64,000 nucleotides of DNA from an uncultured Bacteroidales bacterium (GTDB lineage Bacteria; Bacteroidota; Bacteroidia; Bacteroidales; FEN-979), in assembly GCA_903945175.1 (NCBI GenBank), contig CAJAUM010000110.1:62001-126000 (forward strand), read 5' to 3'. Of the stretch, positions 59,791 to 64,000 are shown piece by piece. The translations under genes were made by a program, and so were the position numbers. Position 1 is the first letter of the stretch, and the number at the start of each line of letters is the position of its first letter. The notes below the pieces were generated by a model. The model did not search any database and was not told where the DNA came from. It worked only from the letters and a program-made list of their open reading frames with translations.

Positions 59791-61284
59791 TTATTTAAAA
59801 TCACGGAGATCAAATGGCAGCGGCGTGCTGGTAAGGAAGTCAAACAGGGTCATTTTCCTGATTTCGTAATAGCTTCTCCAGAAGGTCTGGAGTGCGTAAT
59901 AGTAATTTTTTTGTGAGTTGTCTGTTTCAATCTGGGCATTATTAAGGTCAAGGATGCTGTTGATTTTCCCGATCAGATATCTTCCCTTGGTTACTTCATA
60001 GCTTTTGCGGGCGACGGTATCCGATTTTGCAGCAATTTTAAGTTGATTTTGCTGCATGTTAAATTCAATCACCTTGAGATAAACATTGCGCTGAAAATCG
60101 ATGATCTCCTGTTCAACAGAATTTTTCACAATCTCTTCCTGCGATTGAGCCACTTTGATCTGCCCGCGGGCAACTCCCCAGTCGACGATTGGAATGGTAA
60201 GTCCAACAGAGATCTGGCGCTGATCCAGCGGATTGAGATAGGCATCCGGAAGCGTCGGACCGGATTGCTGAAGTCCGATCAATGCGTGGATCTGTGCGTC
60301 GAACCGGCCGGTCAGTTTGGCGTAGTTCACCGCACTGGCAGCTTCGAGCAAACGACGCTTAAAGTCAAGCGTGTTCGAAGAATTTTCATTTGCCAGGGAG
60401 ACGGCATTATCCGGGTTAATTTTAAAAAAATGAATATTGCCAGGGGGCAGCAATACAATGGGTACGCTATCCTGGATACGGAGGAATGATTTAAAGCGGA
60501 ATTGGGCATTGTCAAGGGCCAGTTCTGCATTTTCAACCGCAGCCTGGGCTTTCAGGAAATTTAACTCCAGTTGAAGGAGGTCATTTTCAGCGATTTTGCC
60601 AAGCTGGTACCTGCCTTTGGCAATCCGGTAAAGGGTATCATAATTTGAGAGGTTTGTCAGGGCGATTTTTTTTTCAACCTGGGCCTGTAGTAAAGTGAAG
60701 AAATGGTTTGTGGTTGTGATGCAGATTTGTTCAATGTCTTCGATGTATTTGCGTTTGGCAAGAGAAAATTTGAGCGGCTTGATCTTTTTGTCCCAGCGGT
60801 AGGGATTATAGGTGAAAATGGGTTGGTATAATTCAACGTTAACCGGATAGCTGAGGAAAGACTTCGGATTTTCCATATTGGCATTGTTCACTCCACTCAA
60901 ATATGAATTGACAGATATGGTTCCGCCTGTAATTCCAATTTTTTGAGTCAGTGCGAGATTCGCCTGTGCGCTGATATATTTTGAACTTACATAACCCTGG
61001 GAACCATCTGGGTTGAGATAGGGGGAGATGCTCTGTGTAATGTTGGGCAGCGTTGAGGTGAGTCCCAATGAAGGCAGATTTGATGCCTTGTATGACCTGA
61101 ACTCCCAGTAGCTTTTGCGAAAAGTTTGCTTGGCATTCAGCGCATCAGGCGATTGGGCCTTTGAAATTTCAATGGACTCCAACAGTGTTAACTTGCGCAT
61201 TTGGTATTGCCCCCAGGCGCACTGAAAGCTTGTGAAAAGCGTAATAAAAAACACCAGTGAGGCATGTTTTACAAATAACTTCAT
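59791..61284 (-). CDS. TolC-family outer-membrane efflux protein
   Basis: A protein of about 497 residues with a signal peptide (cleavage near CAWGQ) and the TolC pattern of two long repeated helical regions, with strand segments such as ANLALTQKIGITGGTISVNSYLSG and QISVGLTIPIVDWGVARGQIKVAQ. It should form the outer-membrane duct of a tripartite exporter. The ATG at 61284 is preferred over 61314, because it removes a 10-residue polar leader and leaves the signal peptide at the start. It follows the permease gene by 7 bases and completes the HlyD-permease-TolC set. Confidence 0.92.
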   Translation of the reverse strand: MKLFVKHASLVFFITLFTSFQCAWGQYQMRKLTLLESIEISKAQSPDALNAKQTFRKSYWEFRSYKASNLPSLGLTSTLPNITQSISPYLNPDGSQGYVSSKYISAQANLALTQKIGITGGTISVNSYLSGVNNANMENPKSFLSYPVNVELYQPIFTYNPYRWDKKIKPLKFSLAKRKYIEDIEQICITTTNHFFTLLQAQVEKKIALTNLSNYDTLYRIAKGRYQLGKIAENDLLQLELNFLKAQAAVENAELALDNAQFRFKSFLRIQDSVPIVLLPPGNIHFFKINPDNAVSLANENSSNTLDFKRRLLEAASAVNYAKLTGRFDAQIHALIGLQQSGPTLPDAYLNPLDQRQISVGLTIPIVDWGVARGQIKVAQSQEEIVKNSVEQEIIDFQRNVYLKVIEFNMQQNQLKIAAKSDTVARKSYEVTKGRYLIGKINSILDLNNAQIETDNSQKNYYYALQTFWRSYYEIRKMTLFDFLTSTPLPFDLRDFK

Positions 61285-61291
61285 TTGGTTG

Positions 61292-62671
61292 TTATTCATG
61301 TCTGAGTGATTCAACAGGATCTTGTTTAGCAGCGCGCTGTGAGGGCATATACCCGAAAATTATCCCCACAGAAGCGGAAACGCCGAAGGAGATAAAGATG
61401 GAGACAGGAGAAACAATGGTGAGTATTCCGGTGAGTTCCATGATGATTTTAGAAAGTGCCAGTCCGAGAATAATTCCGATCAATCCACCGCTAATGCTAA
61501 GCAAGGTGGCTTCCATCAGGAATTGGAGGATAATATCGCGCTTGGTTGCTCCAATGGCCTGGCGGATTCCAATTTCCTTTATGCGTTCCATGACCGATGC
61601 CAGCATGATATTCATGATACCAATTCCTCCGACCAGGAGTGAGATACTGGCGATGGCACCCAACACGATATTGAAAATATCTTTGGTACGTTGTTCCTGT
61701 TTGAGCAGTAATTCCGGGACTTTGATCTCCACATCCTCGACACCGGCATGGCGGCGGATCATCATCTTCTTCAGAATTTCAACGGTCGGTCCAATCTGTG
61801 AACTTTCCTTAACCTGGACAACGATTTTATCAATCTGGTTTGTGCCTTTATCGCCTGAGGCTGCATTATCCATATACATGGTACTCATGCCATCGGAATA
61901 AACGGTACCCCCGTGAAGTGAACTTGCTGTAATCATCGACCGATCCTTGAAACGGCGCAACAAGGTCTGGATGGGGGCATAGATCGAATTATTATAATCA
62001 GATACCCCCAGGTTATCGATACTTGACTGGCTTATTTCCCTTTTTTTCAGTACACCAATGATATGAAGCCAAATGGGACCGCATTTTATATCTTTTCCAA
62101 CGGCATTTTCTGTGGGAAAGAATTTAGACTTAAGCGAAGGACCGATGATGCAAACGGATTTCCCATCCTTGAGTTGTTCGTCATTAAACATTTCACCTTC
62201 CTGAAGTTGAAGGGCGAAAACCCTGAAAAAATCAGGAGTGACTCCTGTAAATTTTGCCGATGTCTTGATGCCATCTTTGACGATATCGGTTTCGTAAATG
62301 ACCTCAGGGCTGACTGTTGAAACTGTTGGAATGATGGATTTGATCGCTTGGGCATCTTTCAGGCTGAGTCCGGGGGAGAATTTTCCTTTATTCTTATCTG
62401 TACCTTGCTCTTGTGAATCACTGTTCTGGTCACTGCTCTGGGATGAACTTGCTTTGGGCTTCTCAGGTTTTGGGGCGATGATGATGTTGTTAACTCCAAC
62501 CAGTTTCATCTGGTCCAGGATTTCCTTTTTAGCCCCATTCCCGATGGCCATCATGGTTATGACAGCAGCGACGCCGAAGATGATCCCCAATGCTGTTAGA
62601 ACAGACCTGAATTTATTGATGAAGACAGCTTCGAGGGCTATATTGAAGATGTATTTGTAACGTTCCAGCAT
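61292..62671 (-). CDS. MacB-like ABC transporter permease
   Basis: A 459-residue permease of the MacB/FtsX type: first helix (about residues 20-42, FRSVLTALGIIFGVAAVITM), a large periplasmic domain, then three helices near the C-terminus in the FtsX region. The ATPase domain is missing, unlike E. coli MacB, which is fused to one, so a separate ATPase is needed and is not in the window. The periplasmic domain holds a Ser/Gln-rich stretch (about 78-100). The start is ATG at 62671; a longer reading from 62743 translates a 7-base DNA repeat and is rejected. Neighbours: HlyD-type gene upstream, TolC downstream. Confidence 0.92.
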   Translation of the reverse strand: MLERYKYIFNIALEAVFINKFRSVLTALGIIFGVAAVITMMAIGNGAKKEILDQMKLVGVNNIIIAPKPEKPKASSSQSSDQNSDSQEQGTDKNKGKFSPGLSLKDAQAIKSIIPTVSTVSPEVIYETDIVKDGIKTSAKFTGVTPDFFRVFALQLQEGEMFNDEQLKDGKSVCIIGPSLKSKFFPTENAVGKDIKCGPIWLHIIGVLKKREISQSSIDNLGVSDYNNSIYAPIQTLLRRFKDRSMITASSLHGGTVYSDGMSTMYMDNAASGDKGTNQIDKIVVQVKESSQIGPTVEILKKMMIRRHAGVEDVEIKVPELLLKQEQRTKDIFNIVLGAIASISLLVGGIGIMNIMLASVMERIKEIGIRQAIGATKRDIILQFLMEATLLSISGGLIGIILGLALSKIIMELTGILTIVSPVSIFISFGVSASVGIIFGYMPSQRAAKQDPVESLRHE

Positions 62672-62680
62672 GCGGGGTAA

Positions 62681-62733
62681 TGACGAATGACGAATGACGA
62701 ATGACGAATGACGAATGACGAATGACGAATGAC
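62681..62733 (-). repeat. 7-base tandem repeat between the HlyD-type and permease genes
   Basis: TGACGAA is repeated seven full times plus a partial copy (TGAC) with no mismatch, 53 bases in all, in the short gap between the HlyD-type stop (62752) and the permease ATG (62671). If translated it would give the repeating peptide SSFVIRH. Slippage would alter the distance between the two genes. Confidence 0.95.
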
Positions 62734-62751
62734 CGGATATCACATGTGTGT

Positions 62752-64000
62752 TTATTTTTTGAAAATAACGGTTGGCGGGCTTTGAGATTTGCCTGAATCT
62801 TTAACTGCTGGTTTTCTTGGTTTTACAACAGGTGGTTTTTCTTTATATTTTGCGATGATCTCCTTGGATAGCATCTCGATAGCCAGTTTGTCTGATTTCT
62901 CGGGTGGTACCAGCAATACCTCGTCTTCCTGTTGAAGTCCTGCCCGGATAATGATTTCATTGTCATTGGATTGTCCTACAATCACGTGTTGCTTTACAAC
63001 GGAGCCCCCATCTTTTTTGTAGACAAATGCAACAGAATCATTGTTAAAGATGGCTTCAATGGGGATGAAGAGGACGCTGTCGACAATGCTGGTGAGGATC
63101 TTGTTTTTGGTGGTCATTGCAGGGCGCAGAATTGAATCAAATTCATTGACGACAATTCTGACCTCGTAAACCTTGGCATTTGAGTTTTGGAGTTGTTCCC
63201 CGATGTTGGCGACTTCAATGACTTTACCGGTGAATTTTTTCTCAGGGAAGGCATCGATGCCAATCTGTACCTGCTGGCCGGTTTTCACTTTACTGATATC
63301 GATTTCGTTGATGTATGTTTTTGAAATCATTTCGGACAGGTCAGGAAGTTCGGCAACCACGTTATCCCATGCATTCACGGTGGCCCCAACCCCCATTTTG
63401 TTGCCATCCCAGTTTCGCTTGTAGATTACCATTCCTGCTTTTGGGGCAAGTACGTTAAATTGTTTCAGCACGTCGGTCATTTGTTCCAGCTTTCGTTGAG
63501 CCTGGTTGTAGGAGGCAGATACCTCCTGCATGTTAGCAACGGCTTTCTGGTAGCGCAGTTTGTAATTTTTTTCGGCCTGTTCGAATGCACGCTGTCCTTT
63601 TTCAAGGTCGATTTGCACCTGCCTGATGGTTGCAGGAGGTTCATATTTCGATTGGTCTAACGTGATCTTCTTTTCTTCAAGGGCATACTGCAGATTAATC
63701 AGTTCATCGCGGGCGCTGCGGAGTTCCAGGGAGGTATCCAGCCGTGTTTTGGTCATCTGTGATTCCAGTTTTTCCAGGTTGGTTTCTTCGTCCTTGATTT
63801 TATTTGAAATCTCAGTCCGGTCGAGAGAGGCAACATACTGCCCCGAATCGACCACCGTTCCATCAGGGATGATATCCTGGATTTTTACCTGCCAGATCTG
63901 AATTTGCCGAAGCCCCTGGGGGCCATATATTTTTTCAGAGCTTTTAGCAATTAATTCGCCCGTAGTGGTCACCTCGATCGGGAAATTCCCGTGTTTAACT
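62752..64000 (-). CDS. HlyD/MacA-type membrane fusion protein, 5' end outside window
   Basis: A periplasmic adaptor linking an inner-membrane transporter to TolC; about 415 residues are visible, and the frame stays open to the last base, so the N-terminal anchor and lipoyl-like start lie outside. Visible features: the lipoyl half-motif GTVVDSGQYVASLDRTEISN, a coiled-coil hairpin (about LESQMTKTRLDTSLELRSARD to YNQAQRKLEQMTDVLKQF), the second half-motif VLAPKAGMVIYKRNW, then barrel and membrane-proximal strands, and a proline- and lysine-rich tail. A GTG at 63972 was rejected as the start because the sequence before it continues with similar beta-strand pattern. First gene seen in the export operon. 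Confidence 0.9.
   Translation of the reverse strand, partial: VKHGNFPIEVTTTGELIAKSSEKIYGPQGLRQIQIWQVKIQDIIPDGTVVDSGQYVASLDRTEISNKIKDEETNLEKLESQMTKTRLDTSLELRSARDELINLQYALEEKKITLDQSKYEPPATIRQVQIDLEKGQRAFEQAEKNYKLRYQKAVANMQEVSASYNQAQRKLEQMTDVLKQFNVLAPKAGMVIYKRNWDGNKMGVGATVNAWDNVVAELPDLSEMISKTYINEIDISKVKTGQQVQIGIDAFPEKKFTGKVIEVANIGEQLQNSNAKVYEVRIVVNEFDSILRPAMTTKNKILTSIVDSVLFIPIEAIFNNDSVAFVYKKDGGSVVKQHVIVGQSNDNEIIIRAGLQQEDEVLLVPPEKSDKLAIEMLSKEIIAKYKEKPPVVKPRKPAVKDSGKSQSPPTVIFKK

Noticed and set aside
61257..61901. Open frame of about 214 codons opposite the permease/TolC junction
   Set aside because: Antisense shadow spanning two well-supported genes.
62672..62743. N-terminal extension of the permease made of SSFVIRH repeats
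   Set aside because: It is a translation of the 7-base DNA repeat; the family start is the ATG at 62671.
63979..63991. CGGGAAATTCCCG palindrome resembling the operator-like repeat at 39482
   Set aside because: It lies inside the coding sequence of the HlyD-type gene and is probably chance.
1..64000. CRISPR arrays, tRNA/rRNA genes, insertion sequences, phage or defence islands
   Set aside because: No regularly spaced direct repeats, tRNA cloverleaf, transposase, integrase or known defence motif was found by reading; a tool-based scan would be needed for certainty.

Overview
This 64 kb window comes from the chromosome of a Bacteroidota bacterium. The gene content supports this: FadL/OmpP1-like and PorV-like outer-membrane proteins, a GIN-domain lipoprotein, DUF4252, the rsfS-ftsH-LUD-cdsA-psd block, and a Nif3/C4-zinc-ribbon pair. 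So does the repeated occurrence, just upstream of genes, of the Bacteroidota promoter element TAnnTTTG. Base composition looks even and moderate, genes are tightly packed, and convergent genes are often separated by fewer than 10 bp or overlap. I saw no rRNA, tRNA, CRISPR array, insertion sequence, integrase or phage gene. The only gene-free stretch over 300 bp is 31552-31947. A multihaem cytochrome c and a membrane pyrophosphatase suggest a respiratory lifestyle with energy-saving features, possibly in low-oxygen habitats (inference).

Layout, left half. 1-12032 (+): the 3' end of a multihaem cytochrome c, guaB, three consecutive SurA/PpiC-type foldase genes, a MoxR ATPase, pstSCAB and a GPP34-family gene. 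12023-14821 (-): a YhcC-type radical SAM gene and a POT peptide transporter. 14986-16614 (+): an ECF sigma factor, an overlapping membrane protein likely to be its anti-sigma factor, and a DUF4252 protein. 16623-19544 (-): a PorV-like protein followed by a helix-hairpin-helix/outer-membrane-barrel protein. 19648-20307 (+): a DUF2461 protein. 20314-31551 (-): lpdA, rfbC, a lytic transglycosylase, uvrA and a LOG-family gene, then, from an internal promoter, rsfS-ftsH-LUD-cdsA-psd. 31948-34084 (+): a trans-sulfuration-type PLP enzyme and an HSL-type hydrolase.

Layout, right half. 34081-39395 (-): gcvP and a divergent membrane pyrophosphatase. 39530-42742 (+): a DUF151-UVR nuclease-like protein, a nucleoside transporter, thyA and folA. 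42760-46897 (-): an LpxR-like lipid A deacylase, dnaB and a conserved secreted protein. 46947-47444 (+): a small membrane protein. 47453-49793 (-): an orphan response regulator, lpxK and a purine nucleoside phosphorylase. 49951-51724 (+): Nif3 and a C4 zinc-ribbon coiled coil. 51727-54595 (-): a very low-complexity lipoprotein and a FadL-like porin. 54716-56191 (+): proS. 56195-58121 (-): a PagL-like deacylase and a GIN lipoprotein. 58251-59036 (+): mazG. 59079-64000 (-): an HlyD/MacB/TolC-type export set and a 2-Cys peroxiredoxin, with the HlyD gene cut by the window edge.

Themes. Much of the window serves the cell envelope: outer-membrane protein folding, phospholipid synthesis, lipid A synthesis (LpxK) and trimming (LpxR-like and PagL-like), murein turnover, barrels and efflux. 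The rest is nucleotide supply (GuaB, PNP, ThyA, DHFR, MazG, nucleoside uptake) and core replication, repair and translation. I did not find a clear defence, secretion or biosynthetic system that I could call undescribed. The least explained pieces are the PorV-like/helix-hairpin-helix barrel pair, the Trp-Tyr-Gly/Ser-Arg lipoprotein beside the FadL-like porin, the 396 bp gene-free region with a strong hairpin, and the inverted repeat inside the promoter spacer at 39482-39495.
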